Shown piece by piece: positions 27,587 through 37,358 of a stretch of 64,000 nucleotides of DNA (position 1 is its first letter; each line of letters begins with the position of its first letter). This DNA comes from VAZQ01 sp963841105. Its GTDB lineage: Bacteria; Pseudomonadota; Alphaproteobacteria; Rhizobiales; Xanthobacteraceae. The position numbers were made by a program, and so were the translations under genes. The notes below the pieces were generated by a model. The model did not search any database. It had not been told where the DNA came from and was given only the letters and a program-made list of their open reading frames with translations. The stretch lies in contig CAWJCB010000012.1 of the NCBI GenBank assembly GCA_963841105.1, forward strand, positions 27,488 through 91,487, read 5' to 3'.

Positions 27587-29665
27587 CTACGCGGCCTGCG
27601 CCGCGGCGGCGGAGAGCCTGGCAAGAATGTCGGTCAGTTGCCCACGGTCGAGGGGCTTCACGAGGAAGCCGTCCATTCCGGCGGCCAGGCTGGTGATCCG
27701 ATCCTCGTCCAGGGCGGTAGCGGTGAGCGCAAAGATAGGCAGGCGGCGTCCATCTCCCGCCGCCTCCATGGCGCGGATGCGCTTTGCCGCCTCGATGCCA
27801 TCCCCGCCCGGCATGTGCAGATCCATGAGCAAGACGTCGTAGGAGAGGTCTGCACGCCGTGCATGGAGATAGGCGGCAACGACAGCCTCGCCGGTTGAGA
27901 CGACCGTGGGATGATGACCCAGTCGCCTGAGCAGGGACTTAGCGAGCAGGGCATTGATCTCGTTGTCCTCGGCAACGAGCACGGAAAGCCCGTTCGTCGC
28001 ACACTCGATACGGCGCCTGCACGTGTCTGCTTGCGGGATGCCGCCGGAATGGTCAGGTTCGCCTTCGATTGCTGCCATGAGCGCCGCAAGTGAATCCGCT
28101 CGTACCGGTTTCACCAAGTACCCTGAGAAGCCTGCTTTCTTCAATGCAGCGATCTCGCCGCGCTCGCCTGGCGTGACGAGCACGATCCGGCGACTGACCG
28201 CCGCGCTCGCGCCTGCCAGCTGCGTGCATTCTGCGGCGCCGAGCGCACGATCCACAAGAATGGCGTTCCATGCCCCGTGGGCAAGGAGCAAGCAGGCCGC
28301 ATGCGCATCGGCCGCAATTGAGGTACGCGCGCCCCAGTCCACCAGCGCTCGCGCCATCAACGATCCGGTGGAATGCGCTGGTGCAACGATCAATATGTTT
28401 GTGCCGTCGAGAATAAGACGTTCCGGTGCCACTTCCCGCGGCTCCTCGGCAGACGGAAACGCGAGCCGCACGTTGAACGTTGAACCCGCGCCGGGCGTGC
28501 TGTCGACGCCAATCGTTCCCCGCATCTGCTCGATAAGGCGCTTGGCTATGGCGAGTCCGAGACCTGTCCCGCCAAACCCGCGTCTGAAACCGGCACCGGC
28601 CTGCTCGAATTCCAAAAAAATACGCGTCTGCTCATCCGCCGCAATTCCGATGCCTGTGTCGCTAACTAGAAATCGGATTTCATTGGTGTCGCCGGCCGCC
28701 TCGACAACGATTGTAACCGCGCCGGCCTCCGTGAACTTTATGGCGTTGCCGGCAAGATTGAGCAGGATCTGCCGCGTGCGCGCGGCATCGCCCATTACCT
28801 TGCGGGGGAGGCTGTCCTCGACATAGGAGCCAATCTCGATCCCTTTTTCCTGCGCGCGCGGTGCGATCAGTTCGACCGTTTCCTCCACGAGCGCCCGCAG
28901 ATCGAAGGGGAGCAGCTGGACCTCGATTCGACCGGCCTCAATCTTGGAAAAATCGAGAATTTCATGGATTAGGGAGAGCAGGAGATCGCCGGAGCTCTTC
29001 ACCGCCTTCGCGTATGTTTCCTGCTCCGGCGTGAGCTCCGTATCAAGCAACAGATCGGACATGCCCAGGATGCCATTGAGCGGCGTCCGGATCTCGTGGG
29101 AGATCATGGCCAGGAAACGTGACTTGGCGCGGTTTGCGGCGTCCGCATGGTCGCGGGCATCGGACAGAGCCCGCTCGGCCTCCACGCGTGCGGTCACGTC
29201 GCGCCCCACAGCTTGCATCTCGGTATGCTCGCCTGCGCGCACCACCACTTCGCGCCAGGCAAGCCACCGCGCGCCAGACGGGGCCGCGATCTTCTGGTCA
29301 TGGATACGGGTTCCATCGGGCAGGCATGCGATTTTGCCTTGCTCCTCCACCCGCCAGGCCAATGGCGCGCCGATAAGCTCTGCGTTGTTGCATCCCGCGA
29401 GCTCGCAAAACGCATCGTTCGCATACGTCACCGCGCCGGCAGCATCCCTGCGGAAGATCACGTCGCCCTGGGCTTCGAGCAGACTGCGTGCGCGCTCCTC
29501 CGCCTCCTTGAGCTCCCAGTTGCGGTCGATGAGGTTCTCCGCGTGCGCCCTCAGTTCCCGTATTTGCTTGCGCGCCGATCGGAGCTTGGCAAAGAGCAAT
29601 CCGAAAAGGGCCGCCGCGACCAACGCCGCGAGGCTCATTGCCATGACAGGTGCGATGTAATTCAT
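27587..29665 (-). CDS. Membrane hybrid histidine kinase (PAS-HisKA-HATPase-REC-REC)
   Basis: From the ATG at 29665 the protein has 692 residues. One N-terminal membrane helix (about 5-27) and a short coiled coil (28-62) lead to a PAS domain (about 62-165). HisKA follows with phospho-His190 in FLAMISHEIRTPLNGILGM, then an HATPase_c domain (N-box NLAGNAIKFTE, G1 DTGIGIA, G2 GGTGLGLAI). The first receiver (about 422-525) lacks the usual acidic pair, so it looks degenerate, though Asp472 remains. The second (about 561-680) is canonical, with AEDNEIN and Asp615 in LLMDLHMPG. The partner regulator is not in the window. Confidence 0.9.
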   Translation of the reverse strand: MNYIAPVMAMSLAALVAAALFGLLFAKLRSARKQIRELRAHAENLIDRNWELKEAEERARSLLEAQGDVIFRRDAAGAVTYANDAFCELAGCNNAELIGAPLAWRVEEQGKIACLPDGTRIHDQKIAAPSGARWLAWREVVVRAGEHTEMQAVGRDVTARVEAERALSDARDHADAANRAKSRFLAMISHEIRTPLNGILGMSDLLLDTELTPEQETYAKAVKSSGDLLLSLIHEILDFSKIEAGRIEVQLLPFDLRALVEETVELIAPRAQEKGIEIGSYVEDSLPRKVMGDAARTRQILLNLAGNAIKFTEAGAVTIVVEAAGDTNEIRFLVSDTGIGIAADEQTRIFLEFEQAGAGFRRGFGGTGLGLAIAKRLIEQMRGTIGVDSTPGAGSTFNVRLAFPSAEEPREVAPERLILDGTNILIVAPAHSTGSLMARALVDWGARTSIAADAHAACLLLAHGAWNAILVDRALGAAECTQLAGASAAVSRRIVLVTPGERGEIAALKKAGFSGYLVKPVRADSLAALMAAIEGEPDHSGGIPQADTCRRRIECATNGLSVLVAEDNEINALLAKSLLRRLGHHPTVVSTGEAVVAAYLHARRADLSYDVLLMDLHMPGGDGIEAAKRIRAMEAAGDGRRLPIFALTATALDEDRITSLAAGMDGFLVKPLDRGQLTDILARLSAAAAQAA

Positions 29666-30019
29666 TTCGGGCGGTTTGATCGCCGCGAGAAGCCCAAGGA
29701 GAAAAGCCACTCGCACTGCGGACGAACACGACCCCGCCGAACGATCAGCGACCGCCTGCGCTGACCTGCGTACCCCGGACGGGCTGGATGGCGGCTGGGA
29801 GTTTGCATTGTTCGCGCCCCGAGACGGGTGAGACGCAAATCTCCACGCCGTCGCCGTTTGTTGTGTCTGGCGGATCGTGCGATGAGGGCTTTGCTATTTT
29901 CTTGCCCGGAGCGAGGCGAACGTGGATTGCGCAAAAGAAGGTTGAGCGAAGATTAACGGCGTCTGCCTCCCATTCGATGTACCGATGATGTAAACGTTAA
30001 TGGAGTGTGAGCACGCTCA
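29666..30019. other. 354-bp intergenic region, nothing recognised
   Basis: This lies between the start of the histidine kinase and the end of comM, both on the minus strand. It should hold the kinase promoter. I see no conserved ORF, RNA gene or terminator with a T tract. The kinase frame stays open to 29716, so an earlier start is possible. Confidence 0.5.
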
Positions 30020-31558
30020 TCACGCCGCGCGTCTGATCTCATCGGCCAGCGTGCGATAGGACAGCGCCTCGGCGAGATGCACGCGCCCCAATTTTTCCGC
30101 TCCGTCGAGATCGGCAAGCGTGCGCGCCACCCGCAACACGCGATGATAACCGCGCGCTGATAGTCGCATGGCGTCCGTGGCATCGCGCAGCAGGGCGAGC
30201 CCACCCGTGTCTGGCCGCGCAATCTCTTCGAGGATGGACCCTTGGGCAGCGGCATTGGCGCGGACGTGCGGCAATCCGATCGCGGCATAGCGTTCGACCT
30301 GCCGCGCACGGGCGCGCGCCACTCGCTCCGCGACTTCCCTCGTTCCTTCCGTGGGCGGCGGCAGGATGAGATCGGCGGCGGTAACAGCTGGCACTTCGAT
30401 GTGCAGATCGATGCGATCAAGGAGCGGCCCCGAAAGTCGCATTTGGTAATCGGCCGCGCATCGCGTGCTCGGGCCGCGCCGGCAGACGAAACCAGGCTCT
30501 CCAGCATGACCGCAGCGGCAGGGATTCATGGCGGCGACGAGCATGAAGCGGGCTGGATACGTCACGCGATGGTTTGCCCGCGCAATGGCGACTTCCCCGA
30601 TTTCGATCGGCTGGCGCAAGGAATTGAGCGTATGCGGCTGGAATTCCGGAAGCTCATCGAGGAAGAGCACGCCGTGATGCGCAAGCGACACCTCTCCGGG
30701 CCGCGCCCGCAGCCCGCCGCCGACAAGGGCAGGCATGCTCGCCGAATGATGAGGCGCGCGGAATGGCCGTCGGTTGGTGAGCGCTCCATCCCGGATTTCG
30801 CCGGCGACCGAGGCGATCATCGACACCTCCAGCAACTCCGCCGGTGTGAGCGGCGGGAGTATGCCGGGCAGGCGCGCCGCCAGCATCGACTTGCCGGCCC
30901 CCGGCGGACCTACCATGAGCAGATTGTGACCTCCTGCCGCCGCGACCTCGAGTGCCCGCTTGGCGCTCTCCTGTCCTTTGATGTCCTTGAGGTCCACAAG
31001 GGGGTCGGCAAATTCTCGGATTTTGGGCTGCGGGCGAGAAAGCACTTGTGTGCCGCGAAAGTGGTTGGCAAGCTGGAGCAGCGAGGCGGCTGCTATGATC
31101 TCCATTTCGGGACTGGCCCAGGCCGCCTCTGCCCCACATGGCGAGGGGCAGATCAGACCTTCGCCGCGTGCATTCGCTCCGATGGCGGCGGGCAGCACCC
31201 CCGAAACAGCAGCGATGGACCCGTCTAGGCCGAGTTCGCCCAGGACGGTTAAGCCGGATAGTGCGTCGGCGGGAATGGCGCCGATCGCGGCCATCAGGCC
31301 GAGCGCAATGGGAAGGTCGTAATGGCTTCCTTCCTTCGGCAGATCGGCAGGGGCCAAATTGACAGTGATGCGCCGGGCGGGAAGCGCAAGCCCTGACGCC
31401 ACAAGCGCCGAGCGGACCCGCTCGCGCGCCTCGGACACGGCTTTGTCGGGAAGGCCCACCACATTAAACGCGGGCAGCCCAGGTGCAACCTGAACCTGGA
31501 CATCGACAGCGCGAGCCTCGATGCCCTCAAAGGCGACCGTCGCAACTCGCTGGACCAT
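30020..31558 (-). CDS. comM: YifB/ComM-family Mg chelatase-like ATPase
   Basis: From the ATG at 31558 this 512-residue AAA+ protein begins MVQRVATVAFEGIEARAV. The N-terminal ChlI-like domain has LPAFNVVGLPDKAVSEARERV. Walker A is MVGPPGAGKSMLAAR, Walker B is GVLFLDELPEF, and FMLVAAMNPCRCG carries the Cys pair of the family, before a C-terminal lid. ComM is a hexameric helicase that promotes branch migration in natural transformation; a general recombination role is likely elsewhere. gshB lies upstream on the same strand. Confidence 0.9.
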   Translation of the reverse strand: MVQRVATVAFEGIEARAVDVQVQVAPGLPAFNVVGLPDKAVSEARERVRSALVASGLALPARRITVNLAPADLPKEGSHYDLPIALGLMAAIGAIPADALSGLTVLGELGLDGSIAAVSGVLPAAIGANARGEGLICPSPCGAEAAWASPEMEIIAAASLLQLANHFRGTQVLSRPQPKIREFADPLVDLKDIKGQESAKRALEVAAAGGHNLLMVGPPGAGKSMLAARLPGILPPLTPAELLEVSMIASVAGEIRDGALTNRRPFRAPHHSASMPALVGGGLRARPGEVSLAHHGVLFLDELPEFQPHTLNSLRQPIEIGEVAIARANHRVTYPARFMLVAAMNPCRCGHAGEPGFVCRRGPSTRCAADYQMRLSGPLLDRIDLHIEVPAVTAADLILPPPTEGTREVAERVARARARQVERYAAIGLPHVRANAAAQGSILEEIARPDTGGLALLRDATDAMRLSARGYHRVLRVARTLADLDGAEKLGRVHLAEALSYRTLADEIRRAA

Positions 31559-31673
31559 GCCTGCCCCTGCTTGGCGCACGCACGATGATTACCGCAACGG
31601 CCACGCGAGAACAAGAACAATTCATGAACAGGCTCCTTCACCCGTTGGCGGCAGCCGAAGCCGGGAACGTCAT

Positions 31674-32624
31674 TTACCGTAATGCCCCCCGCTTGGCTTC
31701 GATGCGATCCCAGATCATCGCAGCCACGTCAGGACCGCCGAGGTTTTTCACCGCGCGAATACCGGTCGGCGATGTCACGTTGATCTCCGTGAGGTACCCG
31801 TCGATCACATCAATGCCGACGAATAAAAGGCCGCGTTCACGCAGCGGTGTCGCAAGGGTCTCGCAGATCTCACGCTCCCGTCGGGTAAGGTCGGTTTCTT
31901 TGGGGGTACCTCCCCGGACCATGTTGGAACGAAGATCGTCCGGCGCCGGCACGCGGTTCACTGCCCCCGCGAACTCACCATCGACCAGAAGGATACGCTT
32001 GTCCCCGGCTTTGACCGCAGGAAGAAACTTCTGCACCACCCATTGCTCGCGGAAGGTCACAGAAAACAGATCATAAAGGGAGCCGAAGTTCAGGTCTTCT
32101 CGCGCCAGCCGAAACACGGCTTCGCCCCCCTTGCCGTAGAGCGGTTTCATCACGATGTCGCCGTGCTCGGCGCGAAACGCCTTGATCTCGGCGAGATCGC
32201 GGGTAATCAGCGTGGGCGGCATCAGCTCAGGAAATTGCATGACAAACATTTTTTCCGGAGCATTGCGGACCTCGCCGGGAGCATTGACGACCAGCGTCGT
32301 GCGCGCGATGCGCTCGAGGAGATGAGTGGTGGTGATATAGGCGAGATCGAACGGCGGATCCTGGCGCAGGAGAACGACGTCGAACTGCGTGAGATTGCGG
32401 CGCTCGGGATCGCCAAGCTTGAAATGATCTTCTTCCTTGTCGCGCACGCGTAGCGCTCGCACGGTCGCAAATACCTGATCGTCGCGCAGCGCCAGCCTGT
32501 CCGGCGTGTAATAGGAAATCTCGTGATCGCGTGCTTGCGCTTCCAGCAGAAGGGCAAAGGTGGAATCGCCGCGAATGTTGATACGCTCGATGGGGTCCAT
32601 CTGCACGGCGACGTTCAGGCGCAT
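31674..32624 (-). CDS. gshB: Glutathione synthetase
   Basis: The 316-residue ATP-grasp enzyme begins MRLNVAVQMDPIERINIRGD. It has the ATP-grasp segments DIVMKPLYGKGGEAVFRL and FVGIDVIDGYLTEINVTSPTG. It ligates glycine to gamma-glutamylcysteine. The start is clear, and the gene is divergent from the chemoreceptor (93 bp apart). Length and motifs fit the proteobacterial type. Confidence 0.95.
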   Translation of the reverse strand: MRLNVAVQMDPIERINIRGDSTFALLLEAQARDHEISYYTPDRLALRDDQVFATVRALRVRDKEEDHFKLGDPERRNLTQFDVVLLRQDPPFDLAYITTTHLLERIARTTLVVNAPGEVRNAPEKMFVMQFPELMPPTLITRDLAEIKAFRAEHGDIVMKPLYGKGGEAVFRLAREDLNFGSLYDLFSVTFREQWVVQKFLPAVKAGDKRILLVDGEFAGAVNRVPAPDDLRSNMVRGGTPKETDLTRREREICETLATPLRERGLLFVGIDVIDGYLTEINVTSPTGIRAVKNLGGPDVAAMIWDRIEAKRGALR

Positions 32625-32717
32625 GGATAACTCGCTAAAGCATCTCGGTAACGCAAAGAAGACATTAACGATTTACCTCCAAGGTCGGACGACCACGGAA
32701 CCCCCGCGGAGAGCGAC

Positions 32718-34400
32718 GTGAAATTGCCGAATTTGTCGATTGCCGCCAAGCTCTACTTGATCTTTGCGTTGCTTGCCACCATCACCGTTGCGCTTGCCAG
32801 CGTAACCCTGTTCAACGCGCGCCGGCATGCTGCGCTTACGGATGAGTTTCGCGCCGTCTTCGCGGGAGCAATGAACGTCGAGCTCGTCAATGAGCTGATC
32901 TATGCCGTGGTCATGGAATCGCGCGGCATCTACATGTCGTCGGATATCCCGACGGCGAAGGTGTATGGCGACGGGCTGCTCGTATTCAACGATCGCATCG
33001 GCCAAGTGGTTAATAAATGGCGGGATGCCGTTGCTGCCGATGACGCGGCCTTGTTCCACGAATTCTCTGAACGCATTCGGCAGTTTCAGGACTTCAGGCG
33101 CGAGCTGGTCCGGCGCGGGATTGAGATCAGTCCGGCGGCCGGGCGGGAATGGGGAGACAATGACGCCAACCGCAATGTTCGCAAAGCACTCAACGAAGAT
33201 CTCACCAGGCTCGGCGCGCTCTATGCCAAACGCTCCCAACGCATCTACCGTGAGATTGATGAGGGTATCCAACGGACCGCGTTGCTTATCACGATCATAG
33301 CCATTCTCGCTTGCGGGCTCGCGGCTTTCGGCGCGGTGATCATCTGGCGCGCGGTCGCGCGTCCTCTCGCCCGCATTACCAGCGTCACTGAAGAGGTAGC
33401 CGCCGGCAGCGTGGAGCGTATCGTCCCCTACAGCGATCGGCGCGACGAGGTTGGCGCGCTCGCACGCTCGATCGAGGTATTTCAGAGCACCATGCGCAAG
33501 AATGATGAGCTCAACAGAACGGTCCTCGCCGACGCGCGTGCGCGCGCGCGGCAGCAGGAGGAAATCTCCGTGGAAATCACCCGCTTCGGGGGCGAGGTAG
33601 AGGCAACCCTCTCCGAGCTCGGCCGCATATCCGATCAGATGCTCACCGCCTCCCGCCAGCTCACGGGCGCGGCGGACAACGCATCAACGCGCACGAATAT
33701 CGCCGGCTCCGCCTCCGCCGAAGCATCGGCCAATGTGCGAGACATTGCTTCGGCTGCCGACGAGCTGGCTGCCTCGGTGACAGAGATCGATCGCCAAGTT
33801 TCACAGGCGAATGCCATCGCAAATAAGGCAGTGAGCGAAGCGGAATGGACCAATACGATGGTCAAGGAGCTGGACGAAGCCGCGGGCCGGATCAGCGACG
33901 TCGTTCGCCTCATAACTGATGTCGCGGAGCAGACCAATTTGCTCGCGCTCAACGCGACCATCGAGGCGGCGCGCGCCGGCGAGGCGGGGCGCGGCTTCGC
34001 CGTGGTGGCAAACGAAGTCAAGGCATTGGCCGGCCAGACAGCAAAGGCGACCGAGGACATTGGCACCCAGATCTCCGGCATGCAGCACGCTACCAAGCGC
34101 TCCATCGAAGCCATTGGAGCCATCGAAGGCACCATTCGTAACATCGGGGATATCAGTGCCGCCATCGCTGCGGCAGTCACTGAGCAGGGTGCGGCCACGC
34201 AGGAAATTGCCCGGAGCGTCGAAACTGCAGCTGAGCGCACCAGCCAGACTGCCGAGCAGGTGATGCAGGTCGGCGAAGCGACCCAGGCCACCCGGGAGAG
34301 TGCGATAACCGTCGAGACGGTTTCCCAGGATCTCGGCGCCGTTGCCGCCCGCATCCGCGCGCAGGTGGACGCTTTCTTTCAGAAGCTGCACGCGGCCTGA
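32718..34400 (+). CDS. Methyl-accepting chemotaxis protein
   Basis: The 560-residue chemoreceptor has a first membrane helix near residues 11-30 and an all-helical sensor region (about 31-190) without a recognised ligand motif. The second helix is near 193-213 (LLITIIAILACGLAAFGAVII), followed by a HAMP domain (about 214-266). A long signalling coiled coil has the hairpin tip EQTNLLALNATIEAARAGEA, then GRGFAVVANEVKALA. No C-terminal CheR-binding pentapeptide is seen. It starts at GTG 32718. No che or flagellar gene is nearby, so it is an orphan receptor. Confidence 0.92.
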   Translation: MKLPNLSIAAKLYLIFALLATITVALASVTLFNARRHAALTDEFRAVFAGAMNVELVNELIYAVVMESRGIYMSSDIPTAKVYGDGLLVFNDRIGQVVNKWRDAVAADDAALFHEFSERIRQFQDFRRELVRRGIEISPAAGREWGDNDANRNVRKALNEDLTRLGALYAKRSQRIYREIDEGIQRTALLITIIAILACGLAAFGAVIIWRAVARPLARITSVTEEVAAGSVERIVPYSDRRDEVGALARSIEVFQSTMRKNDELNRTVLADARARARQQEEISVEITRFGGEVEATLSELGRISDQMLTASRQLTGAADNASTRTNIAGSASAEASANVRDIASAADELAASVTEIDRQVSQANAIANKAVSEAEWTNTMVKELDEAAGRISDVVRLITDVAEQTNLLALNATIEAARAGEAGRGFAVVANEVKALAGQTAKATEDIGTQISGMQHATKRSIEAIGAIEGTIRNIGDISAAIAAAVTEQGAATQEIARSVETAAERTSQTAEQVMQVGEATQATRESAITVETVSQDLGAVAARIRAQVDAFFQKLHAA

Positions 34401-34428
34401 TTCACAGCCCCGGCGTCGAGCCTGGCGC

Positions 34429-34851
34429 TCAAGTGCTCGCGTCGAATGCGCCTGGAATGTGCCGAGGGATTCGGCGCGGGGCGACAAGCATCGCATCGAA
34501 CCTGATATCGCGAATGCGGCTGTCGGGATTTTGAGCAAGCCAGGCCTGCGCTGCGGCAATGATGCGCTGGCGCTGGCGCGCCGTGATCGACCAGGCAGCA
34601 TCCTCCTGGCTTTGCCGCGCTTTCACCTCCACGAACACGAGCAGGCTGCGGCGGCGTGCGACGATATCGATTTCGCCGACTGGACTTCTCCAGCGGCGCT
34701 CCAGAATCCGAAAGCCTTTCGCGATAAGCAAAGCTGCTGCGCGAGTTTCGGCCGAAATCCCGGTGTGAAACGCTACCCTCTTATCCTGCTGCCGGTAATT
34801 CGGTGTGAGCGGGGCGAGCCGGGCACCGTTGGTTTGCTTCTCATCGCCCAT
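34429..34851 (-). CDS. yraN: YraN family (UPF0102) nuclease-like protein
   Basis: The 140-residue protein has AALLIAKGFRILERRWRSPVGEIDIVARR and VFVEVKARQS, the endonuclease-like fold of UPF0102 (quoted in pieces), including the GEID and VEVKAR motif residues. Function is unproven. Its start overlaps the restored rsmI end by 11 bases. The rsmI-yraN-gshB neighbourhood is conserved in alphaproteobacteria, though here the chemoreceptor lies between yraN and gshB. Confidence 0.88.
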   Translation of the reverse strand: MGDEKQTNGARLAPLTPNYRQQDKRVAFHTGISAETRAAALLIAKGFRILERRWRSPVGEIDIVARRRSLLVFVEVKARQSQEDAAWSITARQRQRIIAAAQAWLAQNPDSRIRDIRFDAMLVAPRRIPRHIPGAFDAST

Positions 34852-35786
34852 TCCCGTGCTCCGTGCGCAGGGCCAGCGCCCGCTGATAGACCAGGCGACG
34901 CGGCGCCCCGGTGGCGACGACGATCTCAGCCAACGGCCTCCTTGAGCGATACGCGATCGATGGCTGCCCGCAACAGCGCATCGAGATCGGCAGTCGATAG
35001 TTCATCTTGCTGCTGCGGCGGCGCGATGACGAGGACGATCTCGCCGCGCACATTCGGCTCGGCCGCCATCTCGCGCGCGAGGGACTCGATATCGCCGCGT
35101 CGCACCTCCTCGTGCAGCTTCGTCAGCTCGCGACAGATGGCGGCGTCGCGCCGTCCGAACGCGGCGGCGAAGTCGGCGAGAGTCGCGCCAATGCGTGGTC
35201 CGGTCTCGAACATAATGAGCGTCGCGCGAACGGACTTGAGCGCGGCAATGTGGGCGCGTCGTTGCGCCTCTTTCGCCGGGAGAAAACCGGCGAAGAAGAA
35301 GCGATCAGTGGCAATCCCGCTCTGCGTCAGCGCCGCGAGCACGGCAGAAGGACCGGGCAGCGCCGTCACCACGCAGCCCGCAGCGTACGCCTCGCGGACG
35401 AGCTTGTAGCCGGGATCGGAAACGAGAGGTGTTCCGGCGTCGCTGATGAGCGCGATGGCGGCGCCCTCCTGCAGACGGGCGATCAGCTTGGGGCGAGCCG
35501 CGGGGGCATTATGCTCGTGATAGGGCGTAAGGGGTGTCCTCATCTCATAATGATCGAGAAGCTTGCGGCTCCTGCGCGTGTCCTCGCATGCGATCAGGTC
35601 GGCCCCCGCCAGGACCTCCAGTGCGCGCAAGGTGATATCTTTCAGATTACCGATAGGGGTGGCGACGAGATAGAGCCCGGCGTCCAGCGGCGGCGCAATG
35701 ATCGATCGATGGTGCAGGACGTAATGCTTCGACAGGCGCCCGGGCTCCTCCTTACTGCGGTTGCTTGTCGGTGGGCTCGCGCGCAT
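34841..35786 (-). CDS. rsmI: 16S rRNA (cytidine1402-2'-O)-methyltransferase, one frameshift near the end
   Basis: This SAM methyltransferase of the tetrapyrrole-methylase fold has LYLVATPIGNLKDITLRALE, CEDTRRSRKLLDHY and ALISDAGTPLVSDPG. It methylates C1402 of 16S rRNA. The uninterrupted frame stops at 34926 after VSLKEAVG. Dropping one G near 34936 joins VSLKEAV to AEIVVATGAPRRLVYQRALAL, the expected C-terminus, ending at 34841 and overlapping yraN. I choose the ATG at 35786; the open frame reaches 35822. It is divergent from lppC. Confidence 0.9.
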
Positions 35787-35959
35787 GCCTCGCAATGTAA
35801 TCGGGAGAAGTGCTCGCGTCATTCACCCCCTTTGAAATCATTATCGTTTTTGTATTCGCGATCGATTTCCGTGTTAGAACAAGGATTTGCCGCAAAAATG
35901 CTTGTTGCGGGGCCGGAAGCGTCGTGACATCGTGGGCGGTGTCGAGGAGATCGGCCCCG

Positions 35960-37168
35960 ATGGTTCGAGTTCTGCAGCTTTCTCAGCTGGCCCTTGCGCC
36001 GGTTTCCCGACTCCTGTTTGTTTTCATCTCAGTCGTTCTGGTAGCAGGTTGCTCCGGCGGTTTTTCGCTCGGCGATCTGTTGCCGAGTTCCTCTCCCAGC
36101 GCGCCGGCGCAGCCAACGACGAACATTGGCACGGGCCAGGTCAAGGTCGGTCTTATCCTGCCCCTCTCGGGTACAGGCAACGCAGCGGTGGCGGCAACGT
36201 CCATGCGCAATGCCGCCGAGTTGGCGCTCGCGGAGTTCAACAGCCCGGATATTCAGCTGCTGATCAAGGATGATGGGGGTAGCGCCCCGGGTGCGCAACA
36301 GGCGTCGCAGCAGGCGCTCGATGAGGGCGCCGAGATTATTCTCGGGCCCTTGTTTGCGCTGACAGTGGGGCCTGTGGGTCAGCTTGCGCGTGCCCGCAAT
36401 GTGCCGGTGATCGCTTTCTCGACCGATACGAATGTCGCGGCGCGCGGCGTGTATCTCTTGAGCTTTCTTCCCGAATCGGACGTCGAACGCATCATCAGCT
36501 ATGCCGCGAGCCAGGGCAGGAAATCCTTTGCCGCGCTCGTCCCGGATAATGCCTATGGGATCGTCGTCGAGGCTGCCTTCAAACAAGCCGTCGCCCGCCG
36601 CGGTGGACGCGTCATCGCGCTGGAGCGTTACCCCCTCGACAAGGCGCAAATGCAGGGGCCAGTTCGTAACGTGGCGCAAGCTGCGGCACGCGCCGACGCG
36701 ATATTCATACCCGACGGCGCCGATGCCGTCACCACCGCGGTGCAGACGCTCGCCGCAAGCGGTGTGGACACAAAGCGGGTACAGCTGCTTGGCACGGGGC
36801 TGTGGGAAGATGGCAAGGTCTTTTCCAATTCCCAGCTGGAGGGAGCGTGGTACGCCGGGCCGGACTCTACGGGGTTTCGCAGTTTCTCCGGCCGTTATCG
36901 CGGCCGCTACGGCGCGGACCCCGTGCGCACGGCATCGCTTTCCTACGATGCGGTCGCGCTCGTGGCGGCACTGGTCAAGACGCAGGGCAAAGCGCGTTTT
37001 TCCGAAGAGACGCTGACCAACTCCTCCGGGTTTACCGGCATGGACGGCCTGTTCCGGTTCCGCCCTGACGGAACGAACCAGCGTGGCCTCGCCGTGCTGC
37101 GCGTTACCTCCACTGGCGGCCAAGTCGTAAATCCTCCTCCAAAGTCATTCGTCGCGTCGGGCACGTAA
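35960..37168 (+). CDS. LppC-type penicillin-binding protein activator
   Basis: From the ATG at 35960 the lipoprotein has 402 residues. A signal peptide ends in the lipobox VAGC with the acylated Cys near residue 31, then a Ser/Pro-rich linker. A periplasmic-binding fold of the leucine-binding type follows (VKVGLILPLSGTGNAAVAA, IILGPLFALTVGPVGQLAR, VPVIAFSTDTNVA). In E. coli LpoA, related domains activate PBP1a. Position between rsmI (divergent) and hemW is conserved in this group. The frame upstream to 35810 reads across the rsmI start and is not used. Confidence 0.87.
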   Translation: MVRVLQLSQLALAPVSRLLFVFISVVLVAGCSGGFSLGDLLPSSSPSAPAQPTTNIGTGQVKVGLILPLSGTGNAAVAATSMRNAAELALAEFNSPDIQLLIKDDGGSAPGAQQASQQALDEGAEIILGPLFALTVGPVGQLARARNVPVIAFSTDTNVAARGVYLLSFLPESDVERIISYAASQGRKSFAALVPDNAYGIVVEAAFKQAVARRGGRVIALERYPLDKAQMQGPVRNVAQAAARADAIFIPDGADAVTTAVQTLAASGVDTKRVQLLGTGLWEDGKVFSNSQLEGAWYAGPDSTGFRSFSGRYRGRYGADPVRTASLSYDAVALVAALVKTQGKARFSEETLTNSSGFTGMDGLFRFRPDGTNQRGLAVLRVTSTGGQVVNPPPKSFVASGT

Positions 37169-37185
37169 TGCCAACTGTCATTATC

Positions 37186-37291
37186 TCCGACGCGTCGTGC
37201 GCGGCCTTGACCCGCGCACCCATCGAAAAAAGCTATTCTTCCTCAAGGCGATGGATTGTCAGGTCAAGCCTGGTCAAGCCCGGCAATGACG
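37186..37291. repeat. Dispersed Rhizobiales-type palindromic repeat
   Basis: The stretch between the convergent lppC and hemW contains GGCCTTGACCCGCGCA near 37203 and, at 37253-37291, GGATTGTCAGGTCAAGCC then GTCAAGCCCGGCAATGACG. The second part resembles the GGTCAAGCCCGGCAATGACG element found in many copies in Bradyrhizobium-like genomes. The match is recalled, not searched. Confidence 0.6.
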
Positions 37292-37358
37292 GCGATGGGA
37301 CAGTTCGTGCCGAGGAAACGGGCTTCGCCTGAACGTATTCTGCCGCAAGCTCGCGCGT

